Part shown: positions 24,601 through 35,540 of the stretch, one piece after another
Layout of the letters: every line of letters begins with the position of its first letter
How positions within the stretch are numbered: position 1 is the first letter of the stretch
Assembly (NCBI GenBank): GCA_940671915.1
Contig: CALNVZ010003435.1
Location: forward strand, 4,904,799-4,968,798
Direction: 5' to 3'
Source of the DNA: Paracentrotus lividus
Taxonomy: Eukaryota; Echinodermata; Echinoidea; Camarodonta; Echinidae
Length of the DNA: 64,000 bases
Translations under genes and position numbers: made by a program
The notes under the pieces: model-generated
Seen by the model: only the letters and a program-made list of their open reading frames with translations
What the model was told of the DNA's origin: nothing
The model's database searches: none

Positions 24601-27600
24601 ATGCTGTGCAATCCATTCTATACTCCAGGAGAAAATGTCAAATCAAAGTAAGGCATTTGTTTTTTGTGCTAAAATAAAATTGTCCCAGTTTAGAAATACA
24701 TGTACAGTATGTGTAGCTCTCTATGAAGTTATCTCTGCGATTTCTGAATTTACCTTTCACCATGTGCACTAAAAGTTCACACAGCAAATCTTGGCCTGTT
24801 GCACAAACTTATCATCAGAGGTACTGGAACTTCATAGAATACTTTAGTTTGATTTGCTATGAGCAATGTTACCATGGTAGAAAACATTGATTGGAGAGTT
24901 CCATTATTGATTAGTTTTAAGCAACGGGGCCCCATGGACTATTATTTTAGGATTCTTATCATGCTTACGTAGGTTCCTGTATAAATTTAGACATTATTCA
25001 TTGACAACCAACATGTTATTTCTGGTGTAGTAATCAGATAACCATTGGGACGATTTGGATTTTAGATAATGTATAAACTACAAGTATAGAAAAATTTCTG
25101 TCATAGAGTTGTTAATATTTGCGCGTGTGGCATTTCACACTGTGCAGACAGCTGTAATATGCAGAAGAAAAAGATGCGAACATGTTTGTTAATCACTAAG
25201 CGCAATATTTTTTCTTTTACTAAGTAATGTAATGCACATAAGTTTTTTAATGTATTTTTTTTCTTTTCTTGTAAATACAGGCAATTCGACATGCAGTTAA
25301 CAAATGATGATACAAGACTGAACTATTTCTGGACCAGAAATCCATTGTACATCAAGTAAAATGTGCAACACCTAAAAGGACCATTGGGGGCTATTGCCCC
25401 TCCCCTGCCACGCTCAGAATTTTGGAAATTGGAAATATTCAGTTTACTCTAAGAAGTATTACAACAGAATGAGGTCATTACTCAGGTGTGGATGCTAGTG
25501 TGTTTCTCTGCTGTCCAACCACATCGCAAATTCTTTGGCACGAAGCAAGGCCCCAAAAGATTTGCTAACCCTCGGTAGTTGTATGCAATAAGCCTTTGAA
25601 AGCATCAGGAAACAGAGATTGTCCTCATAACACCTGCAAGATGCTGGCTTTAAATCAAGATTTAAAAATTCCCACTTTTGTGCATTGTTTATAATTCTGA
25701 ATCATGTTCAATTTTAATTCTTAATATTTATTTTGGAGCAACCAAATTTATTCAATTATATACAATCATGTAAGTAGCAACTACTTTGAAAGAGAATACG
25801 TGTCTTGCAAATATAATGTGATGCTCTACATGTAGCCTCATCACAACCCCTCAATGCAGAGATGCCAACACTACGGAATAATTAGAACATTAACAATTAG
25901 AATTTAGATATGAGAACAAAAATATTTATAACAGCTGAACCAAATGACTTTCATGAGAGAGACATGAATAATAACCTTTTGCTCTGTCATTCAATTATGG
26001 GAATTCATTCAAATCAATAGATTTCTTTCTCTTGTTAACAAGACATTTGTTCAGCGGTTGTAACTGTTTGCGTTATTCGCGTTGTAATGTTCTAATTATT
26101 CTGGAGTGTTGGCATCTCTGTTTTTGTTTTATTGTGAAAATTCCTTTTTAACATTTCTTACATACATGTAATTTATGCTCTGAAAGTAGTATACCATCTT
26201 ATGATTTTAAATACTCTTGCACAAATCGTTTTAACTGTTCTTTTACATTTTGGAGTTGTAATTCAAATTTTAAAAGTTTTGTTCCTTACCATCACAGGTG
26301 TATATTTTGAATGTATTAAAATTCCTCATTATATTCAATATAGATTAATGGTTAACGATGTAGAACATTACCCTTGAAATGCACAAATGTCAGGTTGCAA
26401 GTTATGTTACATATTATAACATGTACGTTTCAAGCCAAAGCTAGAAACTTGGTTTCTAAGAAACATATATGGCCGCCATGTTGTGTCCTAACAAAACCAA
26501 GCTAACCTAGCTCTGTAATAAAAAACAACCTGATTCTGGCAATTATAAGATGCCATGTATCTAAAAGGACAGTGATTTAACACTTCCAACATAGGATTTT
26601 TTCATATACCCATTTGTGTTGCATTTCTATTCCTGTGCCTCTTAAATATTTCATTTTTAATTTGTTTAGTTTTTTTATTATGTGTTTTATTCAATCAAAA
26701 ACAATTGATTGTCTCAGGCAGGGTTGGTTGTATGTAAAATATTTCAATTTTAAAAAATATGTTTACACGCAGGGAAATTGGTGGTCATTGGTAGATAGTC
26801 TACTTCTATGTCCAGATAAATAAGCTTGTTCTAGTAAAGTCTTGTTAAGTTTATACTGAACAATAAAGAACATAGAGATATTGTGCGCATGTTTGAAAAA
26901 TGAAATCTGTGCTCATTAAAATGGGAGTAGACTGCAGATGTATTTCAATGAGAACAGGCAGGGTCATTTTTTTTTGCATGTGTATTGAGTAGCATCCATT
27001 TAGAAAAAGGAAGAAGTTTATTCTAGGTGAAATTATTCAGTGGAAACCTGTTATAACAAGGTCCTTGGACCATGGAATTTACAATGCTATATCATGAATC
27101 TCTTTATATCAAGGTAAAATAACAAGACTACAAAGAATCGGGACCAGCAAAAGTACCTTGTTATTTCGACTCTTTATAACAAGTTTCCATATTCAACTTC
27201 TTTGGTTCTCAACAGTATGAAAACAAAAAAAGTATCTGTTCAAATAAGTTGTTTTATTGTCCAATATTCCTTACATATTGATGTCATGTATAAAGTGTAA
27301 TTNNNNNNNNNNNNNNNNNNNNNNNNNGGATGCTGAGTGAGAGTGTGACTAATTAAATTGTAGAATTTAACTATTATTTGTCATGTTTGTCATGTATTGT
27401 TAATTTATGACAAATTAAAATTTGATCATCATGTAACGTTAATTGGTTACAGGGCATAAATCTCACGGAGGCCATCTAAGGCCATGCCGTCGTTGCCCAT
27501 GCCTCTTGCCGTGATGCCCAAGGGAAAATAGATCAAGTCAAGGCCATTTTGGCCTTTCCCTTTTTTCCAAGTGGCCGACATGCCCTTTTAGGAAATTTAT

Positions 27601-30600
27601 TGCCCTTTCATGAAGGACTCCTAATATCAACAATAAAATGGGAAATATGTCACTATTTTGTCACATTAAAGTCTCTAAAAGCAATACAGACCATAACTTT
27701 CATTGGATAATCCTATAGATCTACAGAGGTTGTGGCAGAGCTCCCCACGACCTCCTGGGGAGTTAATGGCCGTCTGACAGGAGTAGTAATAGCAAGACAT
27801 CCCTGTTTGTTTCATTCCACTGACCTGGGTTTTGGATGTGCTGGAAGTTATCACAGTTATTATTTTTAAAATATGTCAGTGATAGTTACATTATATGGAC
27901 AGCCAAACAAGAATTTTCATCGCCAAATCACTGTGGAAAGGAATTTTGTGTTTTTCCATACAGAAAAGGCAGTATTTTTAAAGTCCCAGACCGGACCGAC
28001 AAATGAAATAGCCAAAACGAAAGCTAATATGCCATATAATACAACAATTCCAAATTAAGGCGTTTTTATTGTCCATCTAGAAAGTATTTAATTAAAAAGA
28101 TGACGGAACCTGAACCAGGCCACCCCTCCCGAATGCGCCCGAATACTTGTAAAATTACCCCTAATTTAAAAGTGCGAGTGATGACGTCAAAAATGTTAAT
28201 GGAATGCTACAGCAGTCCTGTGGCCAGGCATGATTGACTTTGCCCTTTCATTTCATAACAATAGAATTCTAGCTCACAGGGCGTCTATTGTCCTGACATA
28301 GCAATACAAACGTGTTTTCTAAAGGCGAAACGCAATCATGCCTAGCCGCACGACTGCTGTAGCATTCTATTAACATTTTTTGACGTCATCACTCGCACTT
28401 TTAAATTAGGGGTAATTTTACAAGTATTCGGGAGGGGTGGCCTGGTTGAGGTTCGGTCATCTTTTTAATTAAATACTTTCTAGATGGACAATAAAAACGC
28501 CTTAATTTGGAATTGTTGTATTATATAGCATATTAGCTTTCGTTTTTGGCTATTTCATTTGTCGGTCCGGTCTAGGACTTTAAACAGAAAATCACCACCT
28601 TTTCTGTTTTCCCCATACACAATCATGACAATAGGCAGTATTATTAAACAGAAAATCACCACCTGCCGACCTGGCTCTATTTTAGAAAAAAAAAAAAGAG
28701 AAGAAAAAAAGGCCTTCGATGCCCTTTTTATGAGGAAAAAATGGCCGTGGATGCCCTTTGAATTGGACAAAGTGCCCTAAATTTTGGAGGGAAAATGGCC
28801 TTGCCCTAAAAGTAACGAAATTTAAGGCCTGCCGGTATGTTGATGGATTCACTTTTCAGTTCACCAAGTCCATGAAGTTGTTTTATTTATGAAGAAAGTC
28901 TGAAGACGTTGAGACACTAAAAAAAAGCTTGACCTCAATAAGTCTCAAACTATTAAATTTAAATATTATTTTAAGCTTTGTAAATCATGTAAATAGAGGT
29001 CTAGATCTACGTCCATTTGTCATATTTTAATCATCATCAATGAAACAAAAAAATCCCAAAAAATTATTTGGGCCTAGGGCCTAGATCTACATTAAGAATA
29101 TGAACTTTTGAAGAATATTCAATCATTTTTTTATAATGATTTTTAAAATGGGCTTGCCATTTTTGTGTTGCAACACTGAAAAGCTCCTTACTGCAGCAGT
29201 CCATACACGAAGTGTACGGGCTGCAAATTGACTCAGCATGAAAACATGAGGTGACTTCGCTGTTCCAGGCTAGAGATTCAAAATTATGGAATAAATGCTT
29301 GACAAAACTATTTCATTTATTAGTTTATGTACACAATACTAGGTGGATGACTATCTTCATTCTTCATGATGATCATAAAGCAAAAAAATGGCATCAGAAT
29401 TGCAGTTGAGTTTAGTTAAATGAGTCACATTCGCGGTGTTTAGTTTGCAACACGCATTCACTTCGTGGCAGCATCCGGTGGCTAAAAAGCTCCATGTCTG
29501 CACGTACACTAACTCATTTTGCATGCTTGCAGTTTAGCCTGTAGGGTTTAGACACAATGTTTAAAATTTTCAGAGCAGCAAAGAAAACTCACTGAAAATC
29601 ATTGTTAATCATGTTAATTTATCATTTTCATAGTTTTATTATGGGGCAAGTCCACGCTATTTGTTCCCGAGATGGTGATTTTTCGACTTTTTGACCATTT
29701 TTGTGTCAAGTGTGTCAGTGGGTTTGTAAAGGTACCGGTATGCACAATGTGTCATATATCATTATAAAATGGCTCTGTGATTTTACGCATCGTGGTTGGT
29801 CAAAACGCGTCACGTGTGCATGCTGAATTTTCGATGCAAAGCACTAGTGTGCATTTTGCGGCGCAAAAAAAGTGATAACACATACATCCGGGTCTTTTCC
29901 GTGTCTTGTTTACCTTTCTTGGATGACGATCGTGATGTAGATCTTGAGCTACTTACCAAAAATTCCAAAGGATAATCCCTTGGAATTTTTTTGGTAAGTA
30001 ACTCAAGATCTACTAGAGCATTGTCGCAATTTTATAAAAGCGTTAACACACTTCCCTGTATTGTGCGATTAAACGTAAATGCAGTGATCGCTCGATGCTT
30101 CGGATGGGGCGCAGCTGCGCTCGCCTGCGGCTCGTTGCAGCGCGACCCCTATCCAAAGCTATCTCGCGGTGCACTGCATTCACCGCTAACGCACGCTCGG
30201 GCGTGTGTTAATGCTATACTATAAAGGGTATGAAATGGTCTTAATGCAAATGATGTCAAAAAGTCTTTTCAAGGTCATATGACGTCACAAGGGTCATTAA
30301 TATTCATGAAAAAATATATAAAATGCATTAAAAATGCTATTTTCAACCATTTAAACAAAGAGGTTTGTCATAAGAGTACAACCAAAAAGTAAGTATTTTC
30401 TGTTTTTATATTTCCTTGGCTAACTCTGGTGAAAAAATCACGAACCTAGCACATAGCTTTCCATATTTTTGGACTTAAAATATTCAGGTCTCAGAAATAG
30501 TCTCACAAAAGTTACTGAGCTGATGTAAAATCATACATTTTTATTACCCACCCTCCCACCTTTAGAAATGAAACAAAATAAGTTTTTCTATACATTTGTG

Positions 30601-33438
30601 TTTTGTATTATGTTTCTTTTGATTTATCAGAGAGATTTTTTTAACAAAAGATGTTGCTACGCCTTGGCTACACCAATTGTTTAATAAAAAATATTACAGG
30701 GAATAATTGTCCCGTGTGTTACTGTCCCGTTTGTTACCTGACATAGTTTTTAAAACTTGACCTTTGCCAGAAAACTCGAAGTTGTATTAACGTTAAAATA
30801 TGTCCTTAGAATGTTTATTACATGTTTAAGAGGATATGACTCTGCAAATTTTGATCTAATTTTTAAATTCAGAGTTATATGTGAACAAAGTCAAAATTTG
30901 AAAACACCATTTTTTTTGCGGTCCCGTTTGTTACCGACGGATAAATGACCATAAATTAATTATGAATTGAGTTATTACAACTATTTTTTATGTTTTTTTT
31001 GAAAATTCTTAGTACCTTCAGGAATATACATAAGGATTAAGATTTCTCAAATAAGCCCCATTTTTGGCTCTGAATGTCCCGTTTGTTACCGCGCAAAATA
31101 GCTTGGACTTGTCCTATGTGTTGTCTCAATGGATAGAGCGTCCGCCTCATAATTGGGAGGTCGTGGGTTCGATCCCTGGCCACGTCATACCAAAAGACAA
31201 AAAATGGTAGTTGCTGCTTCCCTGTTTGGCGTTCAACGAGAGGGGGATAGAGCAATGTCCTTCTGGCGCTGCTCAGCGGCTTCCGGGCCCACGAGAAAAG
31301 GGGCAAAACAAATATCCGGTCATCTTTGTTTCGGACAATAAAATTTTGGAGCATGGAGCAAGTCTTCAAAATTGCGCATTTACGGGAGTATGCTGACTTA
31401 TTTAGACACTCCTACCACACTTCAATGTTTGATAATGTCACGATGCTTCCCAGATTGGGATCAATTTTTTTATTATTATAATTTAGAGGTCTATCATGAT
31501 GACAGCAGTTGCAATCTTACAAGTGATTTAACTTGAAGTAAAGTGACAGACCTACATTGTATTGTACAACTCCACTTATATCACGATGCATGTCAATAGG
31601 TTAGTTGTGAAATATTCTTCATACGCTTCTAAATCAATAAATCTTGATTAATGATCAACCATGCATTTGCTAAATGTACCAGAGTCTAAGCGCTCAGATA
31701 GTTCAGTGTATATGTCAATTTTATGACTACTGTTTTCTTCTTTTCTAATAAAATATTTCCATTTTGTTTTTGTATTCTACCTGCATTCCAGAATTACCCA
31801 CTCTACATACGTACAATCCCGACGGAGAATGAGCTGAAATTTCACTACACAGTACACACATGCCTGGACGTCATCGAGGAGAAGATATCATCAGTCGGGA
31901 AGAGCAGCAACGACCTCAGAGAACTCTACCTGGGTCTCCTGTACCCAACTGAAGATTACAAGGTCTATGGCTACGTCACCAACACCAAGGTCAAGTTTGT
32001 GATCGTGGTGGAGTCTTCCAACACCCAGATGAGGGACAATGAAATCAGGAATGTAAGTTGGAGGTGACACAACATTTGCTCCTGCGACAATTGCTCCAGG
32101 CTTATTTTATCTAGGATATCTAGGGTTAAGGTTGCAATAAGGTTTTATGTTGGGTTTTGGGTTAGGTATGGGGTAGGGTATAATATTGAGTCCTGGGTTA
32201 AAGTTAGTCATTTGATTAGTGTATAGAATTTACAGCGGTGTAATTGCCACCGGAGCAAATGTCATGGAATCAAGTTGGAAGCGTTAATCCTCTTGGTGTG
32301 AATTCATAAATGTTTTTTTATTCTCAATAAAATATATAAAATAGCAGGGAGGAAAAAAGGAAGTCATCTATATTTTTATTTATAGGTGGCTGATGAATGT
32401 GTTCACCATCTTAAATCGATTGGATTCTGTACCATTAGATATAACAGCATTTTACCATGATCACACATCTGAAAACTTGAGCCTGATATCAATGAAATTG
32501 AAGTCATAGCAATATTTATTGCTCTGAGGTGATATTAACTTAAAGTACCTTCCTGGACTTTATATTATATTTTTGTACTTGAGTACATGTATGTCATCCT
32601 CAAAGCATTTAAAAAGTTATATTTCATGTGATTAATTCTCTGAAACATTACCCCCTTTCCTCTCTTCTGTAACAGATGTTCAAAACGTTACACAACGCCT
32701 ACGTAGAAATGCTGTGCAATCCATTCTATACTCCAGGAGAAAATGTCAAATCAAAGTAAGGCATTTGTTTTTGTGCTAAAATAAAATTGTCCCAGTTTTA
32801 GAAATACATGTACAGTATGTGTAGCTCTCTATGAAGTTATCTCTGCGATTTCTGAATTTACCTTTCACCATGTGCACTAAAAGTTCACACAGCAAATCTT
32901 GGCCTGTTGCACAAAACTTATCATCAGAGGTACTGGAACTTCATAGAATACTTTAGTTTGATTTGCTAGTGAGCAATGTTACCATGGTAGAAAACATTGA
33001 TTGGAGAGTTCCCATTATTGATTAGTTTTAAGCAACGGGGCCCCATGGACTATTATTTTAGGATTCTTATCATGCTTACGTAGGTTCCCTGTATAAATTT
33101 AGACATTATTCATTGACAACCAACATGTTATTTCTGGTGTAGTAATCAGATAACCATTGGGACGATTTGGATTTTAGATAATGTATAAACTACAAGGTAT
33201 AGAAAAATTTCTGTCATAGAGTTGTTAATATTTGCGCGTGTGGCATTTCACACTGTGCAGACAGCTGTAATATGCAGAAGAAAAAGATGCGAACATGTTT
33301 GTTAATCACTAAGCGCAATATTTTTTCTTTTACTAAGTAATGTAATGCACATAAGTTTTTTAATGTATTTTTTTTTCTTTTCTTGTCAAATACAGGCAAT
33401 TCGACCATGCAGTTAACCAAATGATGATACAAGACTGA
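18638..33438 (+). CDS. TRAPPC2L: TRAPPC2L, TRAPP complex subunit 2-like (whole gene model)
   Basis: Coding exons: 18638-18670, 31792-32052, 32676-32755 and 33396-33438, 138 aa in total. The family is a small longin-fold subunit of TRAPP, the tethering/guanine-exchange complex acting on Rab1-type GTPases in ER-Golgi and Golgi traffic. The match to vertebrate TRAPPC2L is near-continuous: [11 protein letters not shown], then [65 protein letters not shown] and the C-terminus NQMMIQD. Length matches the family (about 140 aa). Junctions are GT-AG and phase-consistent. I use the right-hand copies of exons 2-4 because the left-hand copies carry frameshifts. The as-assembled intron 1 of 13 kb is about 8 kb too long if the duplication is artificial. 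Confidence 0.95.
18878..19222. mobile_element. repeat with ACTACCCATGCGTGTCCCC termini in TRAPPC2L intron 1
   Basis: The left end ACCCATGCGTGTCCCC is matched inverted by GGGGACACGCATGCGTAGCA at the right. A direct repeat (AATGGACCCTAAACGTCTCA) occurs at about 18906 and 18968, each followed by CAAATTTGCACCCCTTTTCG. Non-coding. Confidence 0.7.
19241..19264. repeat. 24-nt poly-C run at the edge of the duplicated block
   Basis: An uninterrupted run of 24 C immediately before the first base shared by the two ~8-kb copies. Runs like this stop sequencing and assembly, which explains a contig break here. Confidence 0.9.
19390..20775. repeat. dispersed GGCC-rich repeat carrying a palindromic insertion (left copy)
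   Basis: Blocks rich in GGCCATGCC, TTGCCCATGCC, TGGCCTT and GATGCCCTTT recur in the same order at 60095-61640, defining an old dispersed repeat. In this copy a palindrome (19916-20512) interrupts it. The end is marked by AAAAGTAACGAAATTTAAGG. No coding frame. Confidence 0.7.
19916..20512. mobile_element. 597-bp near-perfect palindrome with TTTAAA target duplication (left copy)
   Basis: Arms of about 290 bp begin GTCCCAGACCGGACCGAC and end GTCGGTCCGGTCTAGGAC, centred near 20210. TTTAAA flanks both ends (19910-19915 and 20513-20518). The related repeat at 60401-60420 has a single TTTAAA and no insertion, which defines the element's boundaries. Confidence 0.85.
21856..22141. mobile_element. hairpin plus CpG-rich inverted-repeat element (left copy)
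   Basis: TAGATCTTGAGCTACTTACC (about 21857) pairs with GGTAAGTAACTCAAGATCTA (about 21912). Next to it a ~200-bp CpG-rich segment is bounded by TATAAAAGCGTTAACACAC and GTGTGTTAATGCTATACTAT. The 77-codon open frame here is identical in both assembly copies but resembles no protein I know; I attribute it to composition. Confidence 0.55.
22618..23000. repeat. spaced GTCCCGTTTGTTACC motif array (left copy)
   Basis: Copies of GTCCCG(T/C)(T/G)TGTTAC occur at about 22621, 22637, 22832 and 22987, with AT-rich unrelated sequence between them. The right copy has them at about 30709, 30725, 30920 and 31077. Immediately followed by a SINE. Confidence 0.6.
23022..23330 (+). mobile_element. tRNA-derived SINE (left copy)
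   Basis: Same element as 31110-31425, with deletions; for example the A-box region reads GATAGAGGTCC where the right copy has GATAGAGCGTCC. See the right copy. Confidence 0.6.
23690..23949 (+). pseudogene. TRAPPC2L: TRAPPC2L exon 2, broken left copy
   Basis: 260 bp where the reading frame needs 261. One G is missing at 23830-23831 (CTACCTGGTCTC against CTACCTGGGTCTC), which shifts the frame within LYLGLLYP. One substitution (A at 23770) is silent. Splice sites are intact. Most likely an error in gap-fill sequence rather than a real pseudogene. Confidence 0.85.
23969..24159. mobile_element. MITE with ACATTTGCTCC/GGAGCAAATGT ends, TTAGGG-like interior (left copy)
   Basis: Inverted ends ACATTTGCTCC and GGAGCAAATGT bound ~190 bp whose interior is rich in GGGTTA/GGTTAGG words. 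It begins about 20 nt inside the intron after exon 2. Relatives are at 32072-32263, 59371-59562 and, decayed, at about 63476-63592. Confidence 0.75.
24568..24647 (+). pseudogene. TRAPPC2L: TRAPPC2L exon 3, left copy (intact within a duplicated block)
   Basis: 80 bp, [18 protein letters not shown] and onward, acceptor ACAG|ATG, donor AA|GTAAGG. Identical in coding content to 32676-32755. Listed as non-functional only because its partner exons 2 and 4 in this copy are frameshifted. Confidence 0.8.
25281..25321 (+). pseudogene. TRAPPC2L: TRAPPC2L exon 4, broken left copy
   Basis: Two C residues present in the right copy are missing (GACATG for GACCATG; AACAAATG for AACCAAATG). The frame is lost and the proper stop is not reached. 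Confidence 0.85.
25858..26119. mobile_element. MITE with AGAGATGCCAACA termini (left copy)
   Basis: AGAGATGCCAACA...GGAATAATTAGAAC at the left, GTTCTAATTATTC...TGTTGGCATCTCT at the right, 262 bp. Same family as 4917-5146. Shared interior: CAGCTGAACCAAATGACTT and TTCTCTTGTTAACAAGACAT. Confidence 0.8.
27049..27190. mobile_element. short MITE, GGAAACCTGTTATAACAAGG ends (left copy)
   Basis: GGAAACCTGTTATAACAAGG at the left and ACCTTGTTATTTCG...CTTTATAACAAGTTTCC at the right make a ~140-bp stem-loop element related to the ACTCCTGTTATAAC family. The right assembly copy is at about 35170-35320. Confidence 0.65.
27303..27327. other. assembly gap, 25 N
   Basis: Exactly 25 N separate the two near-identical ~8-kb blocks. 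A fixed small number of Ns is a placeholder, not a measured gap. Confidence 0.99.
27462..28838. repeat. dispersed GGCC-rich repeat with palindromic insertion (right copy)
   Basis: Same unit as 19390-20775. The palindrome occupies about 27983-28578. A 61-codon + frame and a 71-codon - frame here are composition effects in the repeat. Confidence 0.7.
31110..31425 (+). mobile_element. tRNA-derived SINE (right copy)
   Basis: The head has RNA polymerase III promoter features: an A-box-like TGTCTCAATGGATAGAGCG (about 31119) and a B box GGTTCGATCCC (about 31166). It reads like a degenerate tRNA with CAT in the anticodon region. The anticodon stem does not fold properly, so it is not a functional tRNA gene. 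The body (CTGTTTGGCGTTCAACGAGA, GGCGCTGCTCAGCGGCTTCC) is non-tRNA. The 3' end is indistinct. Confidence 0.65.
31792..32052 (+). CDS. TRAPPC2L: TRAPPC2L coding exon 2
   Basis: 87 codons, residues 12-98, holding most of the longin-like core: [48 protein letters not shown] and [13 protein letters not shown]. Acceptor TTCCAG|AAT, donor AAT|GTAAGT. Confidence 0.95.
32072..32263. mobile_element. MITE with ACATTTGCTCC ends starting at intron position +20 (right copy)
   Basis: The inverted ends and GGGTTA-rich interior match 23969-24159. It starts 20 nt into TRAPPC2L intron 2, immediately after the 5' splice site. Confidence 0.75.
32676..32755 (+). CDS. TRAPPC2L: TRAPPC2L coding exon 3
   Basis: Residues 99-124 plus a split codon. 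It contains [18 protein letters not shown], the family's conserved 'LHnsY...mcNPFY' segment. Acceptor AACAG|ATG, donor AA|GTAAGG. Confidence 0.95.
33396..33438 (+). CDS. TRAPPC2L: TRAPPC2L terminal coding exon
   Basis: Completes Lys125, then [13 protein letters not shown] and TGA. The 'MMIQ' ending matches vertebrate TRAPPC2L. Acceptor ATACAG|G. Confidence 0.93.
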
Positions 33439-35540
33439 ACTATTTCTGGACCAGAAAATCCATTGTACATCAAGTAAAATGTGCAACACCTAAAAGGACC
33501 ATTGGGGGCTTATTGCCCCCTCCCCTGCCACGCTCAGAATTTTGGAAATTGGAAATATTCAGTTTACTCTAAGAAGTATTACAACAGAATGAGGTCATTA
33601 CTCAGGTGTGGATGCTAGTGTGTTTCTCTGCTGTCCAACCACATCGCAAATTCTTTGGCACGAAGCAAGGCCCCCAAAAAGATTTGCTAACCCTCGGTAG
33701 TTGTATGCAATAAGCCTTTGAAAGCATCAGGAAACAGAGATTGTCCTCCATAACACCTGGCAAGATGCTGGCTTTAAATCAAGATTTAAAAATTCCCACT
33801 TTTGTGCATTGTTTATAATTCTGAATCATGTTCAATTTTAATTCTTAATATTTATTTTGGAGCAACCAAATTTATTCAATTATATACAATCATGTAAGTA
33901 GCAACTACTTTGAAAGGAGAATACGTGTCTTGCAAATATAATGTGATGCTCTACATGTAGCCTCATCACAACCCCTCAATGCAGAGATGCCAACACTACG
34001 GAATAATTAGAACATTAACAATTAGAATTTAGATATGAGAACAAAAATATTTATAACAGCTGAACCAAATGACTTTCATGAGAGAAAGCATGAATAATAA
34101 CCTTTTGCTCTGTCATTCAATTATGGGAATTCATTCAAATCAATAGATTTCTTTCTCTTGTTAACAAGACATTTGTTTCAGCGGTTGTAACTGTTTGCGT
34201 TATTCGCGTTGTAATGTTCTAATTATTCTGGAGTGTTGGCATCTCTGTTTTTGTTTTATTGTGAAATTCCTTTTTAACATTTCTTACATACATGTAATTT
34301 ATTGCTCTGAAAGTAGTATACCCATCTTATGATTTTAAATACTCTTGCACAAATCGTTTTAACTGTTCTTTTACATTTTGGAGTTGTAATTCAAATTTTA
34401 AAAAGTTTTGTTCCTTACCATCACAGGTGTATATTTTGAATGTATTTAAAATGTCCTCATTATATTCAATATAGATTAATGGTTAACGATGTAGAACATT
34501 ACCCTTGAAATGCACAAATGTCAGGTTGCAAGTTATGTTACATATTATACATGTACGTTTCAAGCCAAAGCCTAGAAACTTGGTTTCTAAGAAACATATA
34601 TGGCCGCCATGTTGTGTCCTAACAAAACCAAGCTAACCTAGCTCTGTAATAAAAAACACCTGATTCTGGCAATTATAAGATGCCATGTATCTAAAAGGAC
34701 AGTGATTTAACACTTCCAACATAGGATTTTTTCATATACCCATTTGTGTTGCATTTCTATTCCTGTGCCTCTTAAATATTTCATTTTTAATTTGTTTAGT
34801 TTTTTTATTATGTGTTTTATTCAATCAAAAACAATTGATTGTCTCAGGCAGGGTTGGCTGTATGTAAAATATTTCAATTTTAAAAATATGTTTACACGCA
34901 GGGAAATTGGTGGTCATTGGTAGATAGTCTACTTCTATGTCCAGATAAATAAGCTTGTTCTAGTAAAGTCTTGTTAAGTTATACTGAACATAAAAGAACA
35001 TAGAGATATGTGCGCATGTTTGAAAAATGAAATCTGTGCTCATTAAAATGGGAGTAGACTGCAGATGTATTTCAATGAGAACAGGCAGGGGTCATTTTTT
35101 TTTTGCATGTGTATTGAGTAGCATCCATTTAGAAAAAGGAAGAAGTTTATTCTAGGTGAAATTATTCAGTGGAAACCTGTTATAACAAGGTCCTTGGACC
35201 ATGGAATTTACAATGCTATATCATGAATCTCTTTATATCAAGGTAAAATAACAAGACTACAAAGAATCGGGACCAGCAAAAGTACCTTGTTATTTCGACC
35301 TCTTTATAACAAGTTTCCAATATTCAACTTCTTTGGTTCTCAACAGTATGAAAACAAAAAAAGTATCTGTTCAAATAAGTTGTTTTATTGTCCAATATTC
35401 CTGTACATATTGATGTCATGTATAAAGTGTATATTTAAAGCGGAATATATTAAATCAACTCATAACTTGAAATGTTGATGTGTACATTTTGTCCCCATTA
35501 TAAGTGTGATATCCAATGGAAGACAAGGTAGCCAATAGAC
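33439..35540 (+). other. TRAPPC2L 3' flank / probable 3' UTR
   Basis: No further coding sequence. Candidate poly(A) signal AATAAA at 34648-34653; the true end is unknown. It holds the second copy of the AGAGATGCC MITE (33983-34246) and the GGAAACCTGTTATAAC MITE (about 35170-35320). Confidence 0.4.
33983..34246. mobile_element. MITE with AGAGATGCCAACA termini (right copy)
   Basis: Same element as 25858-26119, repeated by the duplication. It lies about 550 bp past the TRAPPC2L stop codon, so it may be transcribed in the 3' UTR. Confidence 0.8.

Larger units (their letters stand above)
19265..27302. repeat. left copy of ~8-kb duplicated block (probable assembly artefact)
   Basis: It begins GGATGCTGAGTGAGAGTG and runs colinearly with 27328-35431 to its end at the N gap. 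Differences are overwhelmingly single-base gains or losses, usually making this copy shorter, many in homopolymers. It breaks TRAPPC2L exons 2 and 4. The pattern fits uncorrected long-read fill sequence. Confidence 0.9.
27328..35431. repeat. right copy of ~8-kb duplicated block (better sequence)
   Basis: It starts GGATGCTGAGTGAGAGTG directly after the Ns and matches the left copy through to TATAAAGTGTA near 35431, where unique sequence continues without a break. Coding exons 2-4 of TRAPPC2L are intact here, so this is the copy to trust. Confidence 0.9.

Noticed and set aside
19265-27302. Genuine segmental duplication giving two sets of TRAPPC2L exons
   Set aside because: The 25-N junction, homopolymer indels concentrated in one copy, a poly-C contig break and lack of any second first exon favour an assembly artefact.
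31119-31190. Functional tRNA-Met gene
   Set aside because: A/B boxes are present but the anticodon stem does not pair properly and a non-tRNA body follows; it reads as a SINE head.
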